This document shows, piece after piece, positions 26,647 through 34,860 of a stretch of DNA of 64,000 nt; positions within the stretch are counted from its first letter, which is position 1; each line of letters opens with the position of its first letter. The DNA is from Petroclostridium sp. X23 (GTDB taxonomy: Bacteria; Bacillota; Clostridia; SK-Y3), in the NCBI RefSeq assembly GCF_030013905.1, contig NZ_CP124862.1, positions 4,219,051 through 4,283,050 of the forward strand, in the 5' to 3' direction. A program made the position numbers and the translations under genes. A model generated the notes under the pieces. It was not told the origin of the DNA, did no database searches, and saw only the letters and a list, made by a program, of their open reading frames with translations.

Positions 26647-27627
26647 ATGGCAACAATCAGAGATATTGCTAAGAAGGCTAATGTGGCGGTTAGTACCGTT
26701 TCTTATGTGCTAAATAATAGAAAGAAAGTTAAACCTGAAACAAAAGAAAGAATCATGCAGGTGATTGAAGAACTTAATTACCAGCCTAGATCTGTTGCAC
26801 GGAGTTTAAAAACCAAAAAGACTTTGACGATAGGAATTATGCTGCCGGATATTTGTAATTTATTCTTTACTGAGACAACCCGAGGGATCGAAGATGTGGC
26901 GAACAAATATGGTTATAATGTTATATTATGCAATACGGATAAAGATTCCAAAAAGGAAAAGGAGTATCTCAATACCTTATATAGCAAAGATATTGATGGG
27001 ATCATCTTTATAGGAACATGCCGTAACCATCATATTATAAAGAATAAACAAGATACTCCTATTGTATTTATTAATAGCAAGGTTGGGGACAATATATGCT
27101 CTGTTTTAGTAGATGATATTAAGGGAGGATATACTGCTACGAAGTATTTGTTAGAAAGAAGAAAATCAGAAGTAACGCTGCTGACCGGTCCATTATCCAG
27201 GAGTTCATTTTTTGAAAGAATGACAGGATATTTAAATGCATTGAAATCTGAAGGAATTGAATACAATGAATTATTGGTGCATCAGTGTGACGTGAGTTTT
27301 CAGGGGGGATATGATATTATTCGCACGATTTATGATGAAGGCAGCGGAATAAAGTCCATATTTGCTGCAAGTGATGTAATTGCACTAGGAGCAGTAAGAG
27401 CTTTAATTGAAAAAGGAGTCAGAGTTCCGGAGGATGTATCGGTAGTTGGATATGATGATATAAGTATCGCAGGGATGTTTATTCCGTCTTTAACCACTAT
27501 TCATCAGCCAAAGTATTGGATGGGGGAAAAGGCTGCTGAGTTATTGATAAAAAGGATAGAAGATAGATCTTTAAAAAGTGAGCATATAGTACTGGAACCG
27601 AAATTAATTGTTAGAGAGTCCACATGA
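26647..27627 (+). CDS. LacI-family transcriptional regulator
   Basis: 326 residues. The HTH is ATIRDIAKKANVAVSTVSYV, with hinge residues YQPRSVARSLKTKK, followed by a periplasmic-binding-like effector domain. I place the start at the ATG at 26647 after GAGAGGTAAGG; an upstream TTG at 26587 has no ribosome site and would add a tail before the HTH. A GAAACGGTTC operator with the CG centre expected for LacI proteins lies at 27887-27898 before the dehydrogenase gene, its probable target. Confidence 0.9.
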   Translation: MATIRDIAKKANVAVSTVSYVLNNRKKVKPETKERIMQVIEELNYQPRSVARSLKTKKTLTIGIMLPDICNLFFTETTRGIEDVANKYGYNVILCNTDKDSKKEKEYLNTLYSKDIDGIIFIGTCRNHHIIKNKQDTPIVFINSKVGDNICSVLVDDIKGGYTATKYLLERRKSEVTLLTGPLSRSSFFERMTGYLNALKSEGIEYNELLVHQCDVSFQGGYDIIRTIYDEGSGIKSIFAASDVIALGAVRALIEKGVRVPEDVSVVGYDDISIAGMFIPSLTTIHQPKYWMGEKAAELLIKRIEDRSLKSEHIVLEPKLIVREST

Positions 27628-27667
27628 AATGTTCCATTAAAAAGTCTAAAACTAGTCATAATTATCA

Positions 27668-27826
27668 TATAGATAGTTAATTGTAAAGTTAGAAATATTC
27701 TTACCGGAATGCCACATGGGGACAGTTCCTCAGTAGCATGAAAATCATATGCCACAGACGAACCGTCCCCAAGTAGCATTCCTACTTCCGTGTCCCAATT
27801 TTTACTTTTAGAGTTTTTTATCTATA
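27668..27826 (+). repeat. MITE-like repeat, copy A (159 bp)
   Basis: Shares most of its sequence with copy B at 29168-29286. The left end (TATAGATAG...) and right end (...GTTTTTTATCTATA at 27813-27826) are imperfect terminal inverted repeats. Inside, a 22-nt arm at 27718-27739 pairs imperfectly with 27749-27770, and an outer pair GGAATGC/GCATTCC encloses it. Copy B lacks the second internal arm. There is no coding capacity, so it is a non-autonomous element. It sits in the 346-nt gap after the LacI gene. Confidence 0.7.
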
Positions 27827-27874
27827 TAAGAGTTCAAAGAGGTAATCAAAAAAATTCGCATACTTAAACTTTAT

Positions 27875-27903
27875 TTGCCTAATAGGCGAAACGGTTCGAT
27901 TAT
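27875..27903 (+). promoter_or_regulatory. Promoter with LacI-type operator for the dehydrogenase gene
   Basis: TTGCCT (27875-27880), a 17-nt spacer and GATTAT (27898-27903) form a moderate sigma-A promoter. The spacer holds CGAAACGGTTCG (27887-27898), a palindrome with a central CG as in LacI-family operators, well placed to block RNA polymerase. The motif TTCGCATAC also occurs at 27855 and at 26604, upstream of the LacI gene. Confidence 0.5.
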
Positions 27904-27973
27904 TAAACTAAACAGTAATTAGAGTTTTATTATGGTAGCCTCTCAAAATCAGAAAAGGAGTGTTGGATAATAT

Positions 27974-29077
27974 ATGAAGAATATTGACCCGAATGTAGAC
28001 TATTTATTAACTGCTCCTACACAGTACATCAGCAGGAATAATGTACTGGATGGCTGTGGGCGATTTATTCTAAAATGGGGAAAAAGGGTGTTGGTAAGCA
28101 GCGGTGCTAGAGCATTAAAGGCGGTGGAAAATAAGCTGTTCGCTGCTCTGGATGAAGCCGGTATAAAGTGGGAGATAAATCATTTTTCTGGAGAATGTTG
28201 TGATGAAAATATATCTATCGTTACTGAAAAAGTGCAGAAAATGAATTTCGATGCAATTATAGGAGTTGGGGGAGGAAAATCATTGGATACTGCCAAAAGG
28301 GCAGCAGAAATCTGCGGTGTCCCGATTGTTTGTATACCTACCATTGCTGCAACATGCGCTGCCGCGTCGGTATTAAGTGTAATATATACTCAGGAAGGTG
28401 TACATAAGAAAGACCATTACCTTGAAAGAAATCCAAACCTTGTTTTGGTAGATCCTCAGATTATTGCAAATGCTCCTGTTGAATATCTTGAATCAGGCAT
28501 TCTTGATTCCATTTCAAAATGGTATGAAGGGAATGCTGCCTTCGGAGGTATCCGGAATCCGGATATCTTTGCATCATCAGCTGTCAGATTAGCTTTGCTT
28601 TTAAATGAGTTAATGGAAAAACACGCGATAGATGCGGTACAAGCCGTAAAGAATAATCAGGCAGCAGATTCGGTTGTTATTGTAGCCGACTTGAATATCT
28701 ATCTAGCCGCTGTTATTCAAAGCATCGGTAAAAAAACAAGGGGTGCAGTTGCGCATGGTCTTCACGCAGGTTTGTCCATTATTCCTGAGAGTCATGATGT
28801 ATTACATGGGTTTAAAATCGGTTACGGTATTATTGTTCAACTTATCATGGAGAAAACTCCGATAGAAGAAATAAAGCGCATTGTTAACTTTTTTAGACAA
28901 TTGGATCTTGAGCCGTCCTTTAAAGGACTAAAGCTCCCTTTTGCCCCTAGAGTGATTCAAGAAGTGGCGGAAAAGTCGATATTAAGTGATCCGATGCAAA
29001 ACATGCCATTTAAGGTTACTGCTGAAGATGTGGTACTGGCAATGGAGAAAGCAGAAGCAATGATTGAAAAATTATAG
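27974..29077 (+). CDS. Iron/zinc-containing alcohol dehydrogenase, glycerol dehydrogenase (GldA)-like
   Basis: 367 residues. The NAD-binding loop is GGGKSLDTAK (99-108). Metal ligands are visible as the Asp in GILDSISKWYEG and the His residues in AHGLHAGLS and LHGFKIGYG. The N terminus YLLTAPTQYISRNNVLDGCG matches GldA-like proteins. It should oxidise or reduce a polyol or hydroxy-carbonyl with NAD(H). AAAGGAG precedes the ATG. It is preceded by a LacI operator and followed by ribokinase, with a repeat element on each side. Confidence 0.88.
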   Translation: MKNIDPNVDYLLTAPTQYISRNNVLDGCGRFILKWGKRVLVSSGARALKAVENKLFAALDEAGIKWEINHFSGECCDENISIVTEKVQKMNFDAIIGVGGGKSLDTAKRAAEICGVPIVCIPTIAATCAAASVLSVIYTQEGVHKKDHYLERNPNLVLVDPQIIANAPVEYLESGILDSISKWYEGNAAFGGIRNPDIFASSAVRLALLLNELMEKHAIDAVQAVKNNQAADSVVIVADLNIYLAAVIQSIGKKTRGAVAHGLHAGLSIIPESHDVLHGFKIGYGIIVQLIMEKTPIEEIKRIVNFFRQLDLEPSFKGLKLPFAPRVIQEVAEKSILSDPMQNMPFKVTAEDVVLAMEKAEAMIEKL

Positions 29078-29167
29078 TTAAGATTCAAAATTACTGAGAT
29101 TTAAAATATTGCTTTAGATTTCAGTCTTGAACATTCAGTTCTCAGGTATAATATAAACATGAATGAT

Positions 29168-29286
29168 TATAGATAAAAAACCTTAAAGTTTGAAATAATC
29201 TTACCGGAATGCCACATGGGGGCGGTTCCTCAGTGGTATTCCTACTTCCGTGTACCAATTTATAATTTTAGAGTTTTTTATCTATA
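29168..29286 (+). repeat. MITE-like repeat, copy B (119 bp) with 14-bp perfect terminal inverted repeats
   Basis: The left end TATAGATAAAAAAC (29168-29181) is the exact reverse complement of the right end (29273-29286), and similarity continues inward for several bases. The interior shares TTACCGGAATGCCACATGGG and CCTACTTCCGTGT with copy A but lacks about 40 bases of its inner hairpin. GGAATGCCAC/GTGGTATTCC form an internal stem. The right end abuts the ribosome site of the ribokinase gene. Confidence 0.75.
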
Positions 29287-29311
29287 TATTTTTGGAAGGA
29301 GGGTTAATAGA

Positions 29312-30226
29312 ATGTCTAAAAGGATTATTGTAGCAGGCAGTCTTAATATGGACTTGGTAGTTCACACCCCAAAGGTACCGGCGCTGGGAGAAACTGTTTT
29401 GGGAACTGAATTTATGACCGCACCGGGAGGCAAGGGCGCAAATCAAGCAGTAGCGGCTGCTAGATTAGGTGGAGACGTGAAGATGATTGGGTGTGTTGGC
29501 GATGATATCTTCGGTAAGGATTTAATCGGTAATCTTCTTGCAAATAATATTAATGTTGAGGATCTTAATGTCATTGAGGGCGTTTCGACAGGGATTGCAG
29601 TGATTACTATTAAAGACGGGAATAATTCCATCATCGTTTCGCCAGGTGCGAATTCAAAACTGTCGGTAGAAATGCTCAGTGATCTGGAAGAAGTGATTAA
29701 AGAAAGTTCAATACTTGTAGTGCAGTTTGAAATACCATTGGGAACCGTATGCAAAGCAATAGAAATAGCCAAAAAGCATCATGTGCCGGTCTTGGTTAAT
29801 CCTGCGCCAGCTGTAAAATTAAGTGATGAATTCCTTTCAAATATAGATATTATAACACCTAACGAGAGTGAGTGCGAGATAATCACCGGATTAACAGTAG
29901 ATAGTATAGAGCATGCAAAAGCGGCCATTCCGTATTTTATTCATAAAGGAGTAAAACAGGTAGTGATTACACTTGGGAGTAAAGGTGTTGTTTATAATAA
30001 AGGTGGTGAAATCATTCATAAGCCGGTACCGGAGGTTAAAGTGATAGACACAACAGCAGCAGGAGACTCTTTTACCGGAGCTTTGGCTTATGCACTTTGC
30101 GAAGGAGAGGATATTGATTCTGCAATTGACCTAGCTAACATTGTAGGTACGCTGACTGTAATGAAAAAAGGGGCGCAGACTTCATTACCATATATGAGTG
30201 ATATTGTTGATTTTAGAAATAAGTGA
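29312..30226 (+). CDS. rbsK: Ribokinase (PfkB family)
   Basis: 304 residues. N-terminal VAGSLNMDLVVHTPKVPALG and APGGKGANQAVAAARLGG, and the C-terminal anion-hole/catalytic motif DTTAAGDSFTGALAYAL, are those of ribokinase. It phosphorylates ribose at O5. GGAAGGAGGG upstream fixes the ATG at 29312; an earlier in-frame start at 29216 falls within the repeat element. It probably belongs to the same function as the GldA-like dehydrogenase. Confidence 0.93.
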   Translation: MSKRIIVAGSLNMDLVVHTPKVPALGETVLGTEFMTAPGGKGANQAVAAARLGGDVKMIGCVGDDIFGKDLIGNLLANNINVEDLNVIEGVSTGIAVITIKDGNNSIIVSPGANSKLSVEMLSDLEEVIKESSILVVQFEIPLGTVCKAIEIAKKHHVPVLVNPAPAVKLSDEFLSNIDIITPNESECEIITGLTVDSIEHAKAAIPYFIHKGVKQVVITLGSKGVVYNKGGEIIHKPVPEVKVIDTTAAGDSFTGALAYALCEGEDIDSAIDLANIVGTLTVMKKGAQTSLPYMSDIVDFRNK

Positions 30227-30291
30227 TTATGAAATTTTATTTTTCTGCTGCTATATTAAATGCATTAAAGATTTTACATGGAATATATTGC

Positions 30292-30346
30292 TTTAGTGAG
30301 GAGTGGGGAGTGAGGAGAGCGTAAAGACTCCCCACTCCTCACTAAA
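30292..30346. repeat. 20-bp perfect inverted repeat downstream of rbsK
   Basis: TTTAGTGAGGAGTGGGGAGT (30292-30311) is exactly complementary to 30327-30346, with a 15-nt loop. The GAGGAGT-rich arms are unlike the surrounding DNA. It could be an rbsK terminator or a repetitive-element hairpin. The insertion sequence begins 33 bases later. Confidence 0.6.
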
Positions 30347-30378
30347 TGATTGCTGATGTAAATTCTTTATCGTAATTT

Positions 30379-31875
30379 CATACGCGTTAAGCTAAGCCAT
30401 GTTATGGTAAACCAATAATTACATTTGCAAAAAAGAAAAAAACATGAGAACCTCAAAGTAATAGAGAAATGAAAGGTGAGGTTCCCATGTTTCAAGTTCC
30501 CATATCACTAATTATAAGCTTTATTTGCTTTTTAGGAAAGACAAAAATACTGGAAATTTCTAAGGACACAGGGTTTACGGTGCGCCGCTCTAAGCTGCTG
30601 CCAGATACTATAGTAAAAGTATTTACATTCGGCTTATGGGACACCCCTAATCCATCCTTACGTCAAACTGCTTCTAAATGCGAAAATATTCAACGCGGAC
30701 TTAGTATAACACGCGAAGGACTTTTTCAACGTTTGGCTACAAGTGCTTTATTGCTAAAACAAGTATTCCAGTCAGCAGTTGAGTATTCTGCCAAGAGAGC
30801 AATAACTGTCCAGAATCTCGATGTGCTCCAAGCTTTTACTGATGTAAAAATATGTGATAGCTCTAAAGTTACTCTTCCGGACAAATTAGCAGATGTCTGG
30901 AAAGGTCTTGGTGGCAATAATGCAAAAGCTGCTCTAAAAATCCAGACTATATATAGCCTTAAGTCCAGAACTATCACAAATATGGAGTTGACAAAGGCGC
31001 CTGGTCCAGATGCCGGCTATAAAGATGAACTTCTAAAACACATTCATCATGGTGAGCTGTTAATTACTGACTTAGGATATTACAGTAAAGATTTGTTTAG
31101 GAAAATAATATCCAAAGGTGCATATTTTCTTAGCCGAATTAAATCAAATACTGTTTTTCAAATACAAAATTCTGACACTAAATCTTTTAAAGCCTTAGAC
31201 CTTTTAAGTGTTTTAAAAAACAGCTCCAGTGTTGATATAGATGTATACTTTGGCACCAAGTATTCTAAATTACTACAATGTCGGCTGATTGGTGTACGTT
31301 TACCTGATGAAGTCGCTAATGAACGTAGGCGCAAAGCAAATAAAAAAGCAAAGTCACAAGGCAAAACACTGAGTGACTATGACTTAGAGTTATTAGGATG
31401 GAACCTTCTAATTACTAACGCCCCAGCACATATGCTTACTCCAAAGGCAGCCTGTGAATTGTACAGAGCTAGATGGCAGATAGAGCTTTTATTTAAGGCT
31501 TGCAAAAGCTATCTAAACCTTGGCAAAGTAGGCAACTGTGGTAAAGAGCAATTAGAGTGTCTTCTATATGGAAGGTTAATTGCCATTATACTAATTTTCA
31601 CAGTCTACTCAGCACTGTATGCCCTCATGTACCAACAAAAAAACAGATGCATTAGTATGATGTCGTTTATCAAACTAATTGCGACAAAGGTGGAAAAAAT
31701 ATTTTCAAGCCTTTATGCAACCACTGAAGCAATATCGGAACTGCGACTGATTCTTAAAAGAGCGGCCGAACAAAGCTTACATGATAAACGTAATCGCAAA
31801 ACCACGGTTGAGCGATTGCAGGAACACTATTTGCTCAATTAAATTGGTAAAAAATAGCTTAACTTAACGCGTATG
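30379..31875 (+). mobile_element. Complete IS4-family insertion sequence (1,497 bp)
   Basis: Terminal inverted repeats match at 20 of 22 positions (left CATACGCGTTAAGCTAAGCC..., right end 31854-31875). The 10-bp sequence ATCGTAATTT lies directly on both sides (30369-30378 and 31876-31885), a target-site duplication showing recent, precise insertion. One transposase gene fills the element. It lies between rbsK and the DUF362 gene and breaks no recognised gene. Confidence 0.95.
30487..31842 (+). CDS. IS4-family transposase
   Basis: 451 residues from the ATG at 30487, which follows GAAAGGTGAGG. Catalytic DDE residues are visible: Asp in KICDSSKVTLP, Asp in ELLITDLGYYSKD, and Glu in the YREK-type motif YRARWQIELLFKACK, whose Tyr-Arg-Glu-Lys spacing is exact. 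The frame is intact, so the element may be active. Confidence 0.95.
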   Translation: MFQVPISLIISFICFLGKTKILEISKDTGFTVRRSKLLPDTIVKVFTFGLWDTPNPSLRQTASKCENIQRGLSITREGLFQRLATSALLLKQVFQSAVEYSAKRAITVQNLDVLQAFTDVKICDSSKVTLPDKLADVWKGLGGNNAKAALKIQTIYSLKSRTITNMELTKAPGPDAGYKDELLKHIHHGELLITDLGYYSKDLFRKIISKGAYFLSRIKSNTVFQIQNSDTKSFKALDLLSVLKNSSSVDIDVYFGTKYSKLLQCRLIGVRLPDEVANERRRKANKKAKSQGKTLSDYDLELLGWNLLITNAPAHMLTPKAACELYRARWQIELLFKACKSYLNLGKVGNCGKEQLECLLYGRLIAIILIFTVYSALYALMYQQKNRCISMMSFIKLIATKVEKIFSSLYATTEAISELRLILKRAAEQSLHDKRNRKTTVERLQEHYLLN

Positions 31876-32000
31876 ATCGTAATTTATATAGAATAATTTG
31901 TCGTTATCAATCCTAATATGATAAAATAGTATTTATTGAATACTTAAAAATTGGAACAATAAAACCCTTTAACATCCGACCAACAGGAGGCGACCATGTA

Positions 32001-33179
32001 ATGCATCTTAAACAATCTAAAGTATCTATAGTGAAGTGCCGGGAATACCACGAATTTAAAAAAGTAAAAGAAGCGGTACGTCAGGTAGTGGACCTTATCG
32101 GGGGCATGGAGTCCGTGATCTCCCCCGGAGATCATATCTTAATTAAACCCAATTTAATATGTGCTGCCGATTATGCCACTGGAGCGACAACAAATCCAAA
32201 TGTTGTTTTTGCGATAGCGGAATTGTGCAGGGAAGTTGGAGCAAAACAGGTCACCATCGCTGAAGGCTCGGCGATTGGCCATGATACCGAAAAGGTATTT
32301 GATGCCTTAGGGTTCAGAAAATTAGCTCAAAAGCATAACTGTAATCTTTTAAATTTCCATAAGGATGAATATGCATATGTCATGAATCCGTTAGGCAGGC
32401 AGATCAAGCGTATAAGGATTCCACGCGCTTTTATAGAAAGCAATGTAGTCATTAACGTACCTGTTATGAAAACACATGATGCGCTAGCCGTAACTTTAGG
32501 CCTTAAAAATATGAAAGGCATCATCCATCCATCCGATAAAAAACGGTTCCACAAATGGGGACTTTCACAGACCGTAGTGGACTTAGGACATCTTGCTATG
32601 CCTGAGTTGACAATTGTGGACGGGACAGTCGCTTTGGAAGGGATGGGACCTGTGGTCGGAAAGCCTGTGGGTTTAGGGATGCTGTTGGCTTCTACCGATA
32701 CCATTGCAGTGGACCGGGTGAGTATGGACATTATGGGATTCGGATTGGAAGAAGTCGAGTATATCCAGCTTGCAGGAGAACAAGGTCTTGGATGTACACA
32801 AATGGATAAAATCAAGGTGCTAGGTGAAGAGCTGTCAAATATAAAAAGGCCCTTTCAACGATTGAGCCTGGATGAAAAGCTGCTTGAAGAAATGGGTATA
32901 AAGGTTATTGCATGTGATGCTTGCAGCGGATGTAACAATGTGGTAAATGCATATATACATGGTTTGCATGTAAAAGGAAAGCTGGAAAAGTTAAAGGGTT
33001 GTACATTGATTTATGGCCAAAATCCCCATATGCCTGATGAGGATGCACAAAGAATTATTCGCTTGGGCACTTGTACACGGAATGTACCGATGAATGAGGG
33101 TGTTTATGTTCCCGGTTGTCCTCCGCATCCTATGCATATAAGTGATTTTATAGATGGAAAGGGTTTGGAGAAAGAATAA
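32001..33179 (+). CDS. DUF362-domain protein
   Basis: 392 residues. The DUF362 core covers most of the chain (PGDHILIKPNLICA, VPVMKTHDALAVTLGLKNMK, and an IAVDRVSMDIMGFG stretch). The C terminus has Cys clusters (CDACSGC about 308, CTRN, CPPH) that could bind an iron-sulfur cluster or metal, although the full CxxCxxCxxxCP ferredoxin motif is absent. The biochemical function of the family is not settled. AGGAGG lies upstream of the ATG. Its neighbours are an IS element and a small zinc-ribbon gene, which say little about its role. Confidence 0.8.
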   Translation: MHLKQSKVSIVKCREYHEFKKVKEAVRQVVDLIGGMESVISPGDHILIKPNLICAADYATGATTNPNVVFAIAELCREVGAKQVTIAEGSAIGHDTEKVFDALGFRKLAQKHNCNLLNFHKDEYAYVMNPLGRQIKRIRIPRAFIESNVVINVPVMKTHDALAVTLGLKNMKGIIHPSDKKRFHKWGLSQTVVDLGHLAMPELTIVDGTVALEGMGPVVGKPVGLGMLLASTDTIAVDRVSMDIMGFGLEEVEYIQLAGEQGLGCTQMDKIKVLGEELSNIKRPFQRLSLDEKLLEEMGIKVIACDACSGCNNVVNAYIHGLHVKGKLEKLKGCTLIYGQNPHMPDEDAQRIIRLGTCTRNVPMNEGVYVPGCPPHPMHISDFIDGKGLEKE

Positions 33180-33188
33180 AGTGTGACT

Positions 33189-33231
33189 GGTACAAAATTT
33201 TAAAATAAATTTGTTGTAAATTTATTAAATG
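33189..33231 (+). repeat. Upstream direct repeat, copy 1
   Basis: GGTACAAAATTTTAAAATAA and TTTGTTGTAAATTT recur with small changes at 33699-33746. This copy lies ~70 nt before the zinc-ribbon gene. It may be a shared control element or a short mobile repeat. Confidence 0.5.
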
Positions 33232-33303
33232 TTGTGTGGGTATATTGGTCTTCAATAAAAGCATACTATATATAATGCTTAATGAAGAAAAGGTGAGTAC
33301 GAT

Positions 33304-33612
33304 TTGAATCAGTTAACGCAATTAGAATGCCCTAAATGTAAAAATAAGGATTTTATTGCAAAATATGAAGCTACCTATGTGTATTCATATCATATAGATA
33401 CTGATGTTCTCGGACATAAGAATGTTGAGGAGTTTCTTCCGTTTTTATTCGATAATCGTGAGCAGACGGAAGCAAAAGAATATGTGCAATGCTGTACTTG
33501 TGGAGTGCAATATCCTTGTACTTTTAGTGAAGGAAATAAGGGGATTGATTTTACAATCCTTCAAAAGGCCGTTCGTTCAAATCATGTTATAATGCCGGAA
33601 TTTTTTGGATAG
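33304..33612 (+). CDS. Small zinc-ribbon protein of unknown function
   Basis: 102 residues starting at TTG after AAGGTGAG. Two Cys pairs, CPKC (9-12) and a CCTCG cluster (about 68-72), form a probable zinc ribbon enclosing a ~55-residue aromatic-rich insert. I do not recognise the family. A strong terminator follows, so it is a single-gene unit. No neighbour suggests a function. Confidence 0.65.
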   Translation: MNQLTQLECPKCKNKDFIAKYEATYVYSYHIDTDVLGHKNVEEFLPFLFDNREQTEAKEYVQCCTCGVQYPCTFSEGNKGIDFTILQKAVRSNHVIMPEFFG

Positions 33613-33631
33613 TTATGTATATTTGGCTATT

Positions 33632-33669
33632 AAAAAAGCTAAATGCATTTATTTGCATTTAGCTTTTTT
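33632..33669 (+). terminator. Intrinsic terminator after the zinc-ribbon gene
   Basis: A 16-bp perfect stem (33632-33647 with 33654-33669) containing AGCTAAATGCA, with a 6-nt loop and a run of T. The A-run on the other arm could also end reverse transcripts. The rest of 33613-33934 has only the repeat at 33699-33746. Confidence 0.85.
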
Positions 33670-33698
33670 ATGTTTGGGAGGATTCTTGTAGTACTATT

Positions 33699-33746
33699 GG
33701 TTAGCACAAAATTTAAAAACTAATTTGTTGTAAATTTGTACAAATG
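33699..33746 (+). repeat. Upstream direct repeat, copy 2
   Basis: It shares ACAAAATTT and AATTTGTTGTAAATTT, in the same order and at nearly the same spacing, with 33189-33231. It lies about 190 nt before the MBL-fold gene, so both copies precede genes in the forward direction. Confidence 0.5.
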
Positions 33747-33934
33747 AATGATGAAAATGTTTGCTGATATGTATATAATCTAGTTAATAGAATAATTGAT
33801 TTTACATAAAGACAAACTATTAATAATTCTTTGTCGCTTCAAGTAATCTGCAAATCTGCTGTTATATCCTGCAAGCAATATAGGTTATTATAAATATTCG
33901 TTAAGAAATATATATTAAGAAAGAAGGAATTTAA

Positions 33935-34768
33935 ATGTCCATTCATATTACTACATTAGTTGAAAATTCAAAAGGAGAAAATCTTTCTTTGCAGAATCAA
34001 CATGGAATATCTTTTTATATACAATCAGGAAAATACAACATATTATTTGATACGGGCCAAGATAATATGTTTATTCAAAATGCAAATAAATTAAATGTGG
34101 ATTTATCTAAAACAACACATGTCGTTTTAAGTCATGCTCATTATGATCACACTGGAGGTCTCAAAGATTTTATAAATGAGTTCGGCACTTCATTTGAGTT
34201 AATTGTCAATGAAGATTTTTTTTATAAGAAGTTCGCGCAAAAAGATGGGGCATTACAATTCATAGGAAATGATTTTGATGAAGAATACTTGCACCAGCGT
34301 GGTGTCAGCATTCACTGTACAAATAAGGATATTTTTTATATAACTCCGGAAATATTTATTGCAGGCAATTTTGAAAGAATTTCGGAGTTTGAAAGAATTA
34401 ATCCAAGGTTTTTTATTGATGCGGGCGGCAAATATGTTTCAGATCATTTTAATGATGAAATTATCATTGGTATTCATACTGAAAAAGGAATAGTCGTCTT
34501 AGTAGGATGTGCTCATCCGGGTATTGTGAATATCCTATCAACTATTAAAAAAAGAGTGGGAAAACCCATATATGGAATTTTAGGCGGTACTCATCTGATC
34601 GAAGCGGACGACAAACAGCTTACGAGTACTTTAGCATACTTTAATGAAATAGATATAAAACTGTTAGGTATTTCGCATTGTACAGGCGATAAGGCAGTAG
34701 AGCAATTAAAGCAGCAAAGGAATAAATTTTTTTATAATTGCACAGGTACCAGCATAGTGCTTGAATAG
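33935..34768 (+). CDS. MBL-fold metallo-hydrolase
   Basis: 277 residues. The metal motif HAHYDHTGG (about 67-75) is complete, and further ligand positions appear in VGCAHPGIVN, GGTHLIEAD and ISHCTGDKA. The overall pattern resembles the clade annotated as dihydropteridine- or RFA-P-synthase-like MBL proteins. The substrate is unknown. GAAGGAA precedes the ATG. It lies upstream of the CdaR-GntP pair but has its own long leader. Confidence 0.82.
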   Translation: MSIHITTLVENSKGENLSLQNQHGISFYIQSGKYNILFDTGQDNMFIQNANKLNVDLSKTTHVVLSHAHYDHTGGLKDFINEFGTSFELIVNEDFFYKKFAQKDGALQFIGNDFDEEYLHQRGVSIHCTNKDIFYITPEIFIAGNFERISEFERINPRFFIDAGGKYVSDHFNDEIIIGIHTEKGIVVLVGCAHPGIVNILSTIKKRVGKPIYGILGGTHLIEADDKQLTSTLAYFNEIDIKLLGISHCTGDKAVEQLKQQRNKFFYNCTGTSIVLE

Positions 34769-34860
34769 ATATACAATTAAATAGTATATGATGATTATTT
34801 GATCATATAATGCAACAATAAAGTTATATACCGGTATATTAACCGGATAGGGGGAGTTGC

